This document shows positions 34,230-46,671 of a stretch of 64,000 bases of DNA, piece after piece. The stretch's first letter is position 1, and each line of letters opens with the position of its first letter. The notes beneath the pieces are model-generated. The model made no database searches and was not told the DNA's origin. It saw nothing but the letters and a program-made list of their open reading frames with translations. The stretch covers positions 25,070,001-25,134,000 of the forward strand of contig NC_072893.1 in the NCBI RefSeq assembly GCF_027943255.1. The letters are read 5' to 3'. The position numbers were made by a program, and so were the translations under genes. This stretch comes from Anastrepha obliqua (Eukaryota > Arthropoda > Insecta > Diptera > Tephritidae).

Positions 34230-35430
34230 AAAAAAATTAATTTTTTACGAACACTTTTAAGCGTTTTAGCTTTTATATAAAAAAAATTAAATACGCAAAA
34301 TTTTGCAGTTATTGCCAATGCGCACTTAAGTTAAAAAAATAAATAGTAGACGTTTTAACTTTTAAATAAGTAAAATTTAATTAAGCCAAATTACGCAGTT
34401 ATCGGTGTTGCGCACTTAAGTTAAAATATTTAAAAAATTCTGTTAAGAATAATTTGAAAATGCTTTTTAACTATAAATTACGTAAAATTTAAATAAGTAA
34501 AATTATGCAGTTATCGGCAATGCGCACTTAAGTTAAAAAAATAAATATTAAATTTTAGTAGACGTTTTAACTTTTAAATACGTAAAATTTATTTAAGCCA
34601 AATTACACAGATATCGGTACTGCGCACTTAAGTAAAATATTTTAAAATTATCTGTTAAGAATAATTTGAATATGCGTTTCAATTTCAAATTACGTAAAAC
34701 TTGAATAAGAAAAATTATGCAGTTATCGGCAATGCGCACTTAAGTTAAAAAAATAAATATTAAATTTTAGTACACGTTTTAACTTAATTAATAAGCAAAA
34801 TTTAATTAAGCAAAATTATGCAGTTATCGGTAATGCGCACTTACGTTAAAAACAAATTCAAAAATTCTGTTAAGAATAATTGTTTTATTGAATTAAGTAA
34901 ACCCCAAATAAGAAAAAATAGGTAATTAACGCAATGCGCAGTTAAGTTAAAACAAAAAATATTTTCTTTCAAGCATATTTTTAGTATGCGTTTCACCTGT
35001 TATTTAAATAAAATTTAAATAAGCAAAATTAGGCAATTATCGCAATGTGCACTTAAGTTAAAAAAATAAAAAAATGTCTGTCCGGAATAATTTGAATATA
35101 TTTTCTTTTAAAGACATTTTAGGAACGCGTTTTAACTTTTATTTAAATAATTGAATTATGCAATTATCGCTAATGTGCACTTAAGTTGACAAAAAATTGT
35201 TTTAGGTATATTTTTGGCACGCGCTTAAGCTTTTAGATAAGTTAAATGATTCACAAATGGAAATACGCACTTAAATACACACAAAAAAAAACTCTTTTAG
35301 TTATATTTTTAATGTGGATTTTAACTTTTCGAAGGCAATTGTTTCACTTAAGTGAGTAAAATTATGCAGTTATAGGGTATGCGCACTTAAGTTAAAAAAA
35401 TAAAAAAAATTCTTATAAGGACTTATTAAA
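34230..35430 (+). repeat. ~105 bp satellite, about 11 monomers
   Basis: The core GCAGTTATCGGCAATGCGCA followed by CTTAAGTTAAAAAAATAAAT recurs at about 34320, 34411, 34523, 34622, 34734, 34834, 34935, 35047, 35175, 35265 and 35381. Spacing tends to alternate about 100 and 112 bp in the first six. Linkers also alternate between TCTGTTAAGAATAATTTGAA and AATATTAAATTTTAGTA types, so the unit is partly a ~210 bp dimer. Later units are more diverged. Confidence 0.9.
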
Positions 35431-36594
35431 TATCTGTTTTAGCTTTTATAAGCATTTTGTATAAAAGTAAGTAAATTATTTATTTAGTATTTTTTTTTTT
35501 TTCAATCAAATCTGGCCAAAATGCCCTTAAATCCACTTAAATTTATTTTTCATACGAAAACCAATGCAATTAAATTACAAATTTTTATTTGTAAAATATT
35601 GAAATCATCAATTTTTTTATTAAACTTAGAAATGAACATTTTTTTTATAAAATTTTGGTTTTGTTAAAACCAAAAAAAAAATATAACTGCGGAATCACCT
35701 GGAAGACTTCTAACAACAATTGGATCCGGCGATGCTGCTGTCGAATTACTTCCTAAAATTTTATTTATGCTCCAATTTAGCTCTTATAAGGAATATAAAC
35801 ATACAAATATTAGTTATATAATACGAAACATGATCTCGCTTGGCGGCGCTAGCAATACAAAATTTCTAAAAAACGTATTTGCCGAGCGACCCGGGTCAAA
35901 AATACTTATGACTTAGTTAAAGACAAATATTTAGAGAACAATTTGTACTCTATGAATAGAAGCTGTGGCCTTGAAATGAGGGAAAACTTTCGCTTTTTGA
36001 GTAAATTTCATCTTCTAAGGTTTGTAAGGTTTTCCTACAGGGTTGCTGTACGTAACGGTGCGTGCAACATAAATTGCGCATGTGTTGCATAGGGTGCGCG
36101 TGTGTTACGAATTCCAAATTTGATAGATGCTTGTCTTCTTCACGATACTACGTACATACCGTACATACACACACACACATCCATATAGTCATGAGTTCAC
36201 TGTGTAGGAAGCAAATTTAATTAAGCTATTCAAAAAATTTGATGCATGTAAATTTGCACAGATGAAGCGAATTCCAATAGATACTTTGCACTCTGCATTG
36301 CAGAATCATGAAGGCGACATGAAACACGAGAATATGGCCATGGATGTGGACGGGCAGAATCAAAATGTATATACACAGCGGGAATTTTTAAGAAATTTAG
36401 TCCAAAAAAAGTTCTGCTAAATGTTAAATGGATGTGATAGGTGTACGATTGTGATAAATGAAGTTTAACAAAAATTTAAATATTTAATTGGCATGGGCGG
36501 TAAACTAGCGACACCAAGTTGACTGAAGAGTAGATAGGCATGGCACAGATAATGACATGGGCATACCTTACTTACCGTACTTATTTTTGAGAAA
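35431..36594. other. unassigned stretch
   Basis: No gene or repeat recognised beyond a short CA tract (36165-36178) and two CGCGTGTGTTACG-like copies near 36060-36110. Confidence 0.35.
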
Positions 36595-37010
36595 ATCGTT
36601 AGAACAGCGAATGAAAGATGGCGTAAGGAACCCAAACGAATGCATCGCCCGACTCTTGTGGCCGCCTCTCAGCGCATAGAATCTCTGCTAAGCCAAAATA
36701 AGCATAGTCTTAGCACACTGATTTCCTTTAAAACGGAGCACAGGCCAATAAGCAAACCTCATCTAGAAGACGGGCGTGCCGACACAGAAGCTGAATAAAT
36801 AAGGAAGATGAAGCGACGATCTGCTACCATCATGCCATTGTCCTGCTCTATCCAGACATAGACTCACCTCTTAAGGTAGACAATTTTTGTAGTAAGTTAA
36901 AAGATCTCAGTACTGTGGAAATCAGGAACCTACTAAAATTTTTGAAAAGTTCACACTGATTTAAGGAGAGATAAGAACAAGCTCCCCTAATAGAGGAGCC
37001 TACTATGATA
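36595..37010 (+). mobile_element. LINE 3' end (sibling of 27770-28118)
   Basis: Begins ANERWRKEPKRMHRPTLVAA, then SQRIESLLSQNKHSLSTLIS, a LINE RNase-H to zinc-finger linker. It shares GCATAGAATCTCTG, TAAGCCAAAATA and GTACTGTGGAAATCAGG with the 27.8 kb copy, which it aligns to along its length. Frames are broken. No tail was identified. Confidence 0.72.
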
Positions 37011-37857
37011 TCACTTAGCCATTTGGGTAAAGCGATTAAGTTGGTGAGTTGACGAGCTGTAAAACTAAAGACGAATAATAAATAATATAATTAACACCAC
37101 TCACTGAAACTGTTATTTGCTGTAAAAAGTAAACAAAAAAAATTAAATGCCTCTAAAAAGCAATATGAGCTGAAAAGCCCAATCGCCAATCCAATAAAAA
37201 TTTGTGTTATGGAATTTTAAGCTTATCCTTAGTGTCATGTGTCATGTGCTGATTTTACACATTTTTCAACCTTTCTTTCAAAAAACAATATACTTTTTAA
37301 GAAATAGTTTCTATAATGTTTTTTCGTTATTTTTGCCTTTTGTTTTTTTTTTTTGTTTTTGTTCCCTTTTTTTTTGTTTGGATAAATTTCGCCACAAACT
37401 TGGAAAAGAATTAAAATGAATCACGTAGGAGCTTTACTCAAACACACAGTTATACAAAACTATCCCTAAAATCTCCTACTCTCACAATTCATTACAATCA
37501 CTGGCTACATGCGCATAGATTATAGAGATTTTGGTTTGTGTTTTGCAGATTCTAATTGACCACAAATTTGTAAGCCAAGCAGACCACCTCAAAGCCAACA
37601 TGCCTATGGGGAATCGCTGCTGTGTCGCCAAAATAGTTAAAAAAAAACATTGTTTTTTTTTGTTTTTTTTTTATGTATTTAAATATTGCTTGCATGTTCA
37701 GTATCATTTTTTTATCGCCTCCCTTCCGTCAAATAAATTCAAAATTTCTTTTAGGACATTACGGTGGCCTGTTTGAGGGCCCTCACGGCGGTATTGCCAA
37801 CTACATAATGTGATTTGACGCCTGTGAAGTATTTTAAGCTGGACTATTCGAAATACG
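37011..37857. other. unassigned stretch
   Basis: T-rich runs at 37320-37380 and 37640-37680. No gene is supported. Confidence 0.35.
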
Positions 37858-37930
37858 TCGGCCGCCGTAGCCGAATGGTTGATGCGTGACAACCATTGGG
37901 AAGTACGTGTGCTCGAATCTCCGTGCATGA
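37858..37930 (+). mobile_element. tRNA-like SINE head
   Basis: CGGCCGCCGTAGCCGAATGG gives an A-box, and GTGCTCGAATCTCCG at 37908 a B-box, as in the SINE at 57387. The family body does not follow. Confidence 0.6.
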
Positions 37931-37974
37931 GAAAATCAATACGAATTCTGAGCCATTTTAAACTTGTGATTTAT

Positions 37975-38110
37975 TATACCAAATGGACTATAAAACTAGC
38001 AATTCTGATTCCGAAAGTTTGAAAATGATGATAACTTATTGAATTTTTATGTGTATAGAAAATTTGAAACTTTGAGTTATTTAGTTTTTGCTGAAGCCTG
38101 CAGTATATTT
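37975..38110 (+). repeat. Tc1-type dispersed repeat fragment
   Basis: Contains TTATTATACCAAATGGACTA, then TAAAACTAGCA and AAATTTGAAACTTTGAGTTA, in the orientation of the 46672 array unit. Confidence 0.58.
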
Positions 38111-39985
38111 TTATAAAAACCAAATTTTAAATAAAAAGAGTAAAGGAAAAAAATAATAAAAAAAATATTTTTTTAAATAAAAAAAAAAAATAAAGAGATA
38201 AAATAATTTTTTTAAATAATAAAAAATCAGAAAAGATAAAAATAAAATAAATAAAAAAAAACAATAAAAAACTATATATAAAAAAATGTGTTTAACTAAA
38301 AACAGCAACAAAAAATATATATACATATATATTTTTTAAAAAACTATACAAAGGAATAAATAGTCAAATGTATGTATATGTAAAAAATAAAGCTTAAAAA
38401 AAGAATTAAAATTAATAAATAGATTTTTTAAATAATAAAATAAAACAACAATTAAAAAGATTTTCCTTTCAAATAAACAAACTAAATACAAAAACAATAA
38501 AAATAAAAGAAAAACACAAGTTTTGTTAAATAAAAAAACCAAAAAATAAATATAAAAAACAATATTTAAAAAGACAAACAATAAAAAATTTATTTTTTTA
38601 TACAAAACCGAAAAAAAAATTAAAACGGTCATAAGTATATGTACTTATAAGAACTGTTTTTAAATAAAAACATAAGTAAAACAAGCTGAGGACAATATAT
38701 TTTTTATTAAATAGACAAAAACAAAAATAAAATATAAAGGAATATTTTGAATAAAAAAAAATAAATTTTTAAATAAAAAAAGCAATCATAAAAAAAGATT
38801 GTCCTTTTACATAAAAAAATAAAAATAACAAAACAGACAATATTTGTTAAATAAAAAAAAAATAAACGAAAATATATATAAAAAAATATTTTTAAATACA
38901 AAACCAATAAAAAAAGAAAATAAATGCATGTGAAAACAGTATTTTTATTTAATACAAAACAAAAACAAAAAAAATTAACAAAAAGTATTAAAAATAAAAA
39001 AAAAAATATTTTTAAATAAAAACGCCATGCATAAAAATTTGTTTGTTTTAGAAAACAAAAACAATTAAAATGAGTCAAATATTATGTATTTCTAAACAAA
39101 AAATAAAAAAATAGGAAAAAATATTAAAAAAGATTTTTGTTTAGTAAAGAAAAGAAAAAAAAACACACTCAAGAAAATATATTGTTTAATAAACAGACAA
39201 AAAATAAATATAAAAAAAAAGATTTTTTTTAATAAAAAGAAATAAAAGAAATAAATGAAAAAAACAAATGGTTTTTAAATAAAATAACTGATAAAAAAGA
39301 ATAAAACAAGTAAGAAAAACAACAACAAAAAATATAAAACATAATAAGATAACAAAAAAATACAACTAAAAATAAATATACAGATTTTTTCAATTAAAAA
39401 TAAAGCAGCAAAAAAACAATAATACGAAAATATAATTTAATAAAAACATAAAAAATAAAATAAAAAAGCCCAATTTTTGTTAACTAAAAAACAAATAAAC
39501 AAAACATTAAATATTATACTAAGAAAAACTATTAAAACAATTTGTTTAATAAAAAAAAAATAAAAACAAACCTAAGACAATACTTTTTTAATAAACAGAC
39601 AAAAATACAAAATAAAAAAAATTAAATAAAAAAGAAATATAAAAAATAATTGTTTTAAAGTTGAAGAACTAATAAAAAAGAAGAAAATAATAAAAAAAAA
39701 CAAAAATAGAATAAATAGTCAAATGTAAATGTACGCATAAAATAAAACATAACGAAAAATAAAGAAAAAACAAACTCTAAAATAAAGATACAATTTTTTT
39801 AGTTAAAAAGAAGCAGGAAATAAAACAAAAATAAGAAACATTTTTTTTAGATAAACGAATAATAAAAAGCAAATAACAAAAATCAAATAAAATTTTTAAA
39901 CAAAAAAAAATAAATAAATAAAAAACATTTCTTGTTTAAATAAAAAAACCATCAAAAAAACAAAGAATAAATAATCAAAGATATA
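38111..39985. repeat. A-rich degenerate satellite
   Basis: About 1.9 kb in which a T5-T8 run followed by AAATAAA recurs roughly every 45-60 bp, separated by A-rich spacer with CAATAAAA or CAAACAAT. The Phe/Leu-rich minus ORFs at 38111-39078 are products of this composition. Confidence 0.8.
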
Positions 39986-41787
39986 TGTATATATGTCCCG
40001 CCGCTGTTATTTTGACCGCTACTGAATATCTGACTATTAAAATAAATTACTTCATCTTTTTATAATCCTACACTAAAACAAAAAGTGTCGTTTGATGTGA
40101 AATTTGCATTTACTTTAGAAAATCCAGGATCTGGATTTATCTGCCTCTTTTACTCCCACATTGGCTACTTTATCCATATTTTCATTTTTTTTCTCTAGCC
40201 TAGAATAAATCACAACCAACTTTCATTAGATAATCGGTGTTGGGTAAATGCACACGTAAATAATATACCAGCTATGTAGAGTGAACATAAATAAGCACAT
40301 TAATACAAAAGTAGTTGCATAACAAAACATGAGCGAGATTACAACCCTAGAGGCATTCGAAAAATATGCGATATGTAAATTCAATTAATTCCCTTTTATT
40401 TATAATATGCATTAAATGTGCATTGCATGAGCAAAACAATTGTAATATATTTTTAAGCAATTTACGGTTGGATTGCGTGCAGGTAAAATTAGCTGAAAGC
40501 TTTTAAAGTCATGTAAATGTGAAAAATTTAATAGAATATAAAATATACAGCTATTTATGAACATTTCATGTGTGTATTTGTATAGGTGTATCTGGGTGTG
40601 TGTGGGTGTGTGTATTTTTATTCGATAATTTCAATACACGCCACTGTCGGTGTTGCAAACTTGCGTAAAAATAGAGATAGTTTATTTTCGTTCAAACTAA
40701 ATATGTCACTCATACGTCATGTCGAACGCACAGCAACTGCCTTGTATTGTATTACAAGTAATGCCAGACACGCCAAATAAATATTAGCTTAAAACATTAG
40801 CGTTTGTTGCTTCTATCGGGGAAGTGTTTGCAAAATTTTCTCGCACAAGCTCCACAAAACCCGAAAATTTTCAGAAAATTCATATGCAAACATATATTTA
40901 GTTACCATAGGTAGTCCTTGTGCCACACGCAAAACTATAAAAGCAACAAAGTACTGCGAAGTTATGCAAATATTCGAAAACAAACAAAAAATACTAATAA
41001 AATTGTAAATAAATATTTATATGTCACGCCTAGCGACGAGAATAAAAACAATTCAAATGCGATTGAACTGCTGTAAAAGTGGCAGGCCCATGAACACCGA
41101 ACAGCGAACAGCGCAGAGTGGGTTATTGAGTACCTTAGACGGGTTGTGATATGCTTTTAACATACCATTTCTAACATCGTTCAGCACACACAACAAGCTT
41201 TTCAAACGAGCACACACACACTTGTATCCACATACATACACATGTATATGGTTATGTGTATATATAAAACACTTACACATACCTACGAGTATTTATTCAT
41301 GCGAGACATTCTGCCCCAAAATGCTAAAGCGTTATTTTCAGGTAAGTTTGGGAAACCTTGAAAGGCTCGAAGCGGTGGAAACCCAACAATTCACGAGAGT
41401 ACACGAAATAAGTAGACATTCTTAGATAAGGCGTCAGGTGAGATAATTTGCAAGATGCGGATGGCGCTAATTAAGAATTTTCATTATTTTTCTGCAAACT
41501 GATATCGAATGATCAAAATATACTCTTCTACTGCAGCCATACAAGAAAATATGGGCTCGATAGGAATAAGAAAAAATATGTTTTTACATATCTGAAGAAA
41601 ATATATAATTCAATCGATATTTGTTTGGTTTTCCAGTTCTTGTTGTAATGACTTCTAACACTTGACTGCTGACTGATTACAACAGCGCATTTTACCACTG
41701 TTCTCCACTCAAATTGACCTTTTTTGCTGGTAGTAATGCCCTTGAGAACCACAAATATCAAGTTATATGCACGAAATTAGTACACAT
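39986..41787. other. Tc1-type terminus then unassigned sequence
   Basis: At 40004-40024 GCTGTTATTTTGACCGCTAC is an isolated copy of the Tc1-type terminus. The rest is AT-rich unique sequence with a GT tract at 40590-40615 and CA at 41212-41222. No gene is supported. Confidence 0.45.
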
Positions 41788-42052
41788 CATTTGGAATTCA
41801 GAGAGAATGTGGGTTCGAATCTCGATGAATGACCAAAATGAATAAAAAGTTTTTTCTAATAGCGGCAGGCAATGGCAAGAGCCTCCGAGTATATTTCTGC
41901 CATTAGAGGCTCCTCATAAAAAATATCTGCCGTTTGGAGTCGGTTTGAAACTGTAGGTCCCTCCATTTGTGGAACAACATCAAGACTAGAAATAGGAGGA
42001 GGAGCTCGGCCAAACACCCAAAATTAGTAATTAATAATTAGTAGTAATTTTG
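41788..42052 (+). mobile_element. tRNA-headed SINE, 5' truncated
   Basis: Starts inside the head (TTGGAATTCAGAGAGAATGT) and keeps the B-box GGGTTCGAATCTCG and the full body: GCAGGCAATGGCAAGAGCCT, TTTCTGCCATTAGAGGCTCC, GTAGGTCCCTCCATTTGTGG, GGAGGAGGAGCTCGGCCAAA. It aligns along its length with the copy at 57387-57705. The A-box is missing. Confidence 0.82.
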
Positions 42053-42395
42053 AAGCATTAATTTTGTATATACGTTTGAGCTTCAGATCAGAGCTTCGAT
42101 ACAGCCAATATCAGGGTTACTTTTTTAATTAAATACTTATTGCGATATTATAAAAATTAAAAGCGCAAAGGTAAGCCAAAAAAATTATAATTAGCTAAAT
42201 TACAACAAATAAAAAAATTTAAAAAATGAGGAGCAAAAAAAACTAGTAAAAAAATGTACAAACAAATTAAGACAAAAATTCCCAAAGAGTGCACAAAACA
42301 TTAAGCTACAAAAAAAAAACAGTCAAGAAAAGACAAAATGGTAATTATAATAAAAAAAATAAATATAAGAGAAAAAAAATATATGCCATTAAATA

Positions 42396-43073
42396 CAGGG
42401 TGGTGCAAAATTAATCTAAACTATAATTTTGGCAAATGGTCATATTTGACATACGTCAATCATATTTGACATTTGTGAACTAGACAGTTGCAGTATACAA
42501 ACAGAGAAGCAATGAGGTACTCCAAGATCAACATAAAGACTTCTTTTATTGGTTAAAATTTATTAAAAAAGAAAAAATTAATTTTGCGCCACCTTCTATT
42601 TCATAGAAAAAAATACTCAAAAAACGCGCGTAAAGCTCGACATACAGTTTTTTTTATTTAGTAGAACAGTTTTTCAAATAAATTAAAACTGGATGATTAA
42701 TTTTGCGTGTATTTCATTAAAAAAAAAACTGAAAAAAACGCGCGTAAAGCTCGACATACAGTTTTCTTTATTTAGTACAACAGTTATTCAAATAAATTGA
42801 AATTGGGTGATTAATTTTGTGCCACCTTGTAGTTCATTGAAAAAAAAAAAACATCTGAAAAAACAACATACAGTTTTTTATTTAGCGCAGCAGTTATTTA
42901 AATAAATTGAAATTAGATGATTAATTTTGCGCCACCATGTATTTCCTAGAAAAAAATACACAAAAACGCGCGCGTTAAGGTCAAACTAAAGATCTCCATC
43001 ACCAAAATCGTTTCTTCGTATTTAGTAAAAAAGTGGTTAAAAAAAATTCCATGCATAATTTTGCGCCACCTTG
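42396..43073. mobile_element. TA-flanked MITE with internal tandem array
   Basis: The left end CAGGGTGGTGCAAAATTAAT and the right end, reversed, CAAGGTGGCGCAAAATTATG are inverted repeats, flanked by TA at 42394-42395 and 43074-43075. Inside, a module GATTAATTTTGCGCCACCTT plus GTATTTCATAGAAAAAAATAC recurs at about 42577, 42692, 42813 and 42919, spaced 105-125 bp, with AACGCGCGTAAAGCTCGACA and CATACAGTTTTTTTTATTTA in the spacers. No coding region. Confidence 0.8.
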
Positions 43074-43246
43074 TACAGGTACAAATGTATATGTTTGTAA
43101 GTGTATTGATCCTAGGATCAAACGGATTATTTTGACATATCTTGACTACTTTTCGTTTTTTTGTTTTTTATGGTTTATCCACAAATCATTTAGACTTTAC
43201 ATACCCCCAAAAATAAAAGTACCACCAATCTGATTACCTGTTATTA

Positions 43247-43624
43247 AAGGGTGGTTAAATTTCAAGGGCCGATGTTGAATGTGAACCACACCTAAACGTC
43301 AACGGCACCGTCCAACGTCTTTCTTTGGGGTTATTTGAAAGAAAAGGTGTACGTCGATAAGCCAGCAACAATTCAAGAGCTAAAGGATGAGATAATTCGG
43401 CACATTAACGGCACAGAACCTCAATTATGCCTCAGCGTCATCGAAAATTTGGACCATCGGATGAAGGTGTGCCGCCGAGGCCGTGGCGGCCCTTTGGCCG
43501 ATATTTTGTTCCATACGTAATTGAGTCACATCAATATTATCATAATAAAGAGAATTGACAATAATTTCCTAAAAATTGTATTTTATTCAAAATCAACACC
43601 GGCTCTTGAAACTTAACCACCCTT
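43247..43624 (+). mobile_element. 378 bp MITE, deletion derivative of a transposon
   Basis: Terminal repeats AAGGGTGGTTAAATTTCAAG and, reversed, AAGGGTGGTTAAGTTTCAAG are flanked by TA (43245-43246, 43625-43626). A 61-codon ORF (43335-43520), MKEKVYVDKPATIQELKDEI ... CRRGRGGPLADILFHT, is the C-terminus of a Tc1/mariner-superfamily transposase. GVIKEK-like PWGYL upstream (43322-43340) is the catalytic-domain end. All upstream domains are deleted. Opposite-strand sibling at 22881-23260. Confidence 0.88.
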
Positions 43625-44589
43625 TATTTATAATGGGAATGTCTTCCTAACTTTATTATTCTCTTCTTTTCCATCACTTTTTCAACGCATTCTCAAAATT
43701 TATTTATTTTATTGAATTTTTGTTTTTATATACTTTTTGTTAATTTACTGTATTTCTTCGGAAGGGTAAATATTTCGTATCGCTCATTTGAACTACACAC
43801 CTTTAAACCTCTTGTTACGAAAAGTAGAAATTTGGCAGGCAGGGCAGAATAAGAATTGAATTTATTTGAATATTTTTACAAGTAGGAAAACTAATACTAA
43901 CAAAATAGAATAACAATAAAAACAATATTAATAATAAGACAAAATAAAAAGTCTCGCAAAAAACCAAAAATAAATTAACAATGAAAACGACTAATTAAAA
44001 GATGTATAAAAAGTTAAGGAAAACGTCCGAAAAGCCCTCAAACATGACGCAAAACGAAAAAAAATTGAACACCTTATTTTTACGCTCGCGTTACTCAGTC
44101 CAACCCATCCTACCTTAAAAGATGCAATACCTTGAGCATAGCCCGTGTTGAATGGTAAGTACTCAGCAGCATACAGAGTAAGTGTCATTCACGTCAAGTG
44201 GTAGCCGACAAATTTTATTTCGCCAAGCTATTGTTTGACTATAGAAACTGCTTGATTGACACTAAAATTCTCTTTATATGCATTTTCAAACGAGAGTACA
44301 CACAAGTGAACCACATAATACTAGGTTTTAAATAGATACAAAGATGAAAGCAAGAAATAATAAAGGACTTGGTCACTGAAGCGATAAAATATAATTTTTT
44401 TTTTGTTGGGGTGAGCCAATGATTCCTTCACAATCGCGCTCCATATAAATTGTATCCTTTTTAAATGCATTCAATTAACTACGAACCAGAAAATGAATAG
44501 CTTTTAGTGCATTGGCGATAAGAAATCATTTGTATTTTTATTCGTCATTCAAATTTTGTTGCACTCCGAGGTCGTAATCTATAAAAGGT
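43625..44589. other. unassigned stretch
   Basis: AT-rich sequence; the 65-codon minus ORF at 43991-44188 is not recognised. Confidence 0.35.
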
Positions 44590-45722
44590 GTGGATGTGGC
44601 GCAAGTGTGCCAAATTCGTCACAGGCCAGGCGCTAAAATAAGTGATAACCTAACTTTGATGGCTTTTATTACGAGACGACCGAGAATATGGATCATGTAT
44701 GGGGAAGGGCACGACGAAAGTAGAAGACTTCAGAATGGCAGACTTCATCGTGGGAGGAGCTCAGAAAAAACGTTTAGTATTACCGGTCAACACTTTACCA
44801 TTTCACTGTTCTTTACAGATGGATCCAAAATGACACAAGGGAAGGCAGCAGGTCCACCTTCTGCACATAGTTTGATCTCCAAAAATCTTTCAGGTTTCAT
44901 AATCACTGTAGCACAATCAAACTGAGCTCTATGGTGTAATCAAAGCAACTGCATTAAAGTTGGAATATACTCCCTCCTCGACACTCGCACAAACATCTTC
45001 ATCGCTAGTCAAGCTGCTATTGAAGCAATCATGAAGCTGTCATAACTAGTTGGGAATGCGTGCAACATTGTAAATCCAAAATGGACTAGCTCTGCGAAAA
45101 TAGATCACAATCCGCTGGGTACCCCGGCACCAGGGAATAGATGGAAATGAAGGAGTTGACAAGCTTGCTAAGGTAGGCAATCGCTTGCCTAGAAGGAGTA
45201 CGTAAAAGATAGTATGATATATCCCTCACTCTCAGTTATGAAGACGGAACTAGACGAGGAACTAAATGTGAAAGCACAGTCTATATACGAGAAGCCTCTC
45301 GACCTTGCAAAATAATGCTATGAACGTACAACAGGACTACAACGATGTTTATACCATCACTTCCAAGGAAAGAATGCGGAATATTGATTGAAGTACTGAC
45401 GAGACATTGTCTCGATCCATATCACGCAGCTAAAATGGTGTTGGTGCAGAATGTCGCGGGTAACTTATGCAAATAAGAAAGCAACGTAACATCTCACTGC
45501 CCTGCTCTAGGCAGAACTCATAGTAAATGCCTGGAATCGGCATACTTTTCATCTCTTAAGGATATTTCTGACAAAAGTTTAAACTATTTATTAATACTCG
45601 TTACGACATGTATCACAAACTATGTTTAGCACGACTTCAACACCACGACTGGTAACACAACGGACCTTTGGAGTATATGTGAGATCTCTTCAGATCAGCC
45701 AGATATACCCAACCTAACCTAC
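44590..45722 (+). mobile_element. RNase-H LINE, 3' half (fourth family), broken
   Basis: FFTDGSKMTQGKAAG (about 44811-44850) opens RNase H with its first Asp. ELYGVIKATALKLEY, and later IRWVPRHQGIDGNEGVDKLA (about 45105-45170), carry the other RNase H blocks; the motif His is Arg-His and GVDKLA keeps the Asp. LTRHCLDPYHAAKM precedes a decayed zinc motif near 45440-45510 (SHCPALGR). The 3' UTR ends GATCAGCCAGATATACCCAA then CCTAACCTACC (45711-45722). Many stops and frameshifts. Confidence 0.8.
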
Positions 45723-46671
45723 CGCTCAACACAATTCGCCGAAGACCACAAAGAAAGTAAGCGAGTTAACAGTAACAATATATAAAGTTGAAGACCGGTC
45801 TTTTAAAGCCGTCCGAGGTGCACAAGAAACCCCGCTCTGTACTCTACGAATCCCTCAGCTTCCCTATCCTCACATGCGTGAAAATGCGTGTGTTTTAATG
45901 GACTTTTCTAGCAACAGCGAACACAGAAGACGATTAAATGATTAGATGTTTCAGCTTTGCTCTCAAGCATTATTCACCAAGCATTTTAGCACCAAGAGAA
46001 ATGCTTTTAAAAAGCGTTTAAAAATTAATGCAACACTTATAACGCAATTCAAACTACCACTCGGCCCACTACCACTCGGTAAGAGAATTACGCGTTCCAC
46101 CCTTTTCACATTACTTTAATTAAACAGAGAATTGCAAGCGCATTTAAGTAGACACTGGCTTGGCTACGCAAGTGGTGGCGCGCACAAGCCGTCATTCCGT
46201 TATAAACGAGCTTGATGATAGCACTCATCAGCGTTGCGTTAACCTAATCACACAAATAATCATAAACTTACACATACACAGCGTAGATACAGAGTGTTGC
46301 AAGTTGCAGTTTCCTTCTTTAAATTCAGACAAATTTTGAAAAGGAGTGCAACAACTCTTGAGTGCAGTAGAGTGTAAATGATTTAGGAGTGATAAATGAT
46401 ATTTTAAATTTTTATGAAATTGTTTATGACATTTAGGCATAATAAGGACTCAATCTCCGAAATTGTACGCCCATTCTTAGCTTTGAAAACTTGCAAATCG
46501 CTGCAGAATGTAATGCAAATATTTCCCCTTAGAATTTCATTTCAATTGGTTGACTGGTGCGTTGGCTGTGTGGCATGCCTTACTGTCTAATTGTGAGTAC
46601 ATTCATTCCATCATTAATATCTAGACCATTAAGGGCCAGTCTTTTATGGCGGTTAATGGATTGCATTGAAC
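45723..46671. other. unassigned stretch
   Basis: No gene is supported. A short ACTACCACTCGG duplication lies at 46050-46080. Confidence 0.35.

Noticed and set aside
38111..39078. Long minus ORFs rich in Phe, Leu and Tyr
   Set aside because: They are reverse complements of an A-rich tract; composition explains them.
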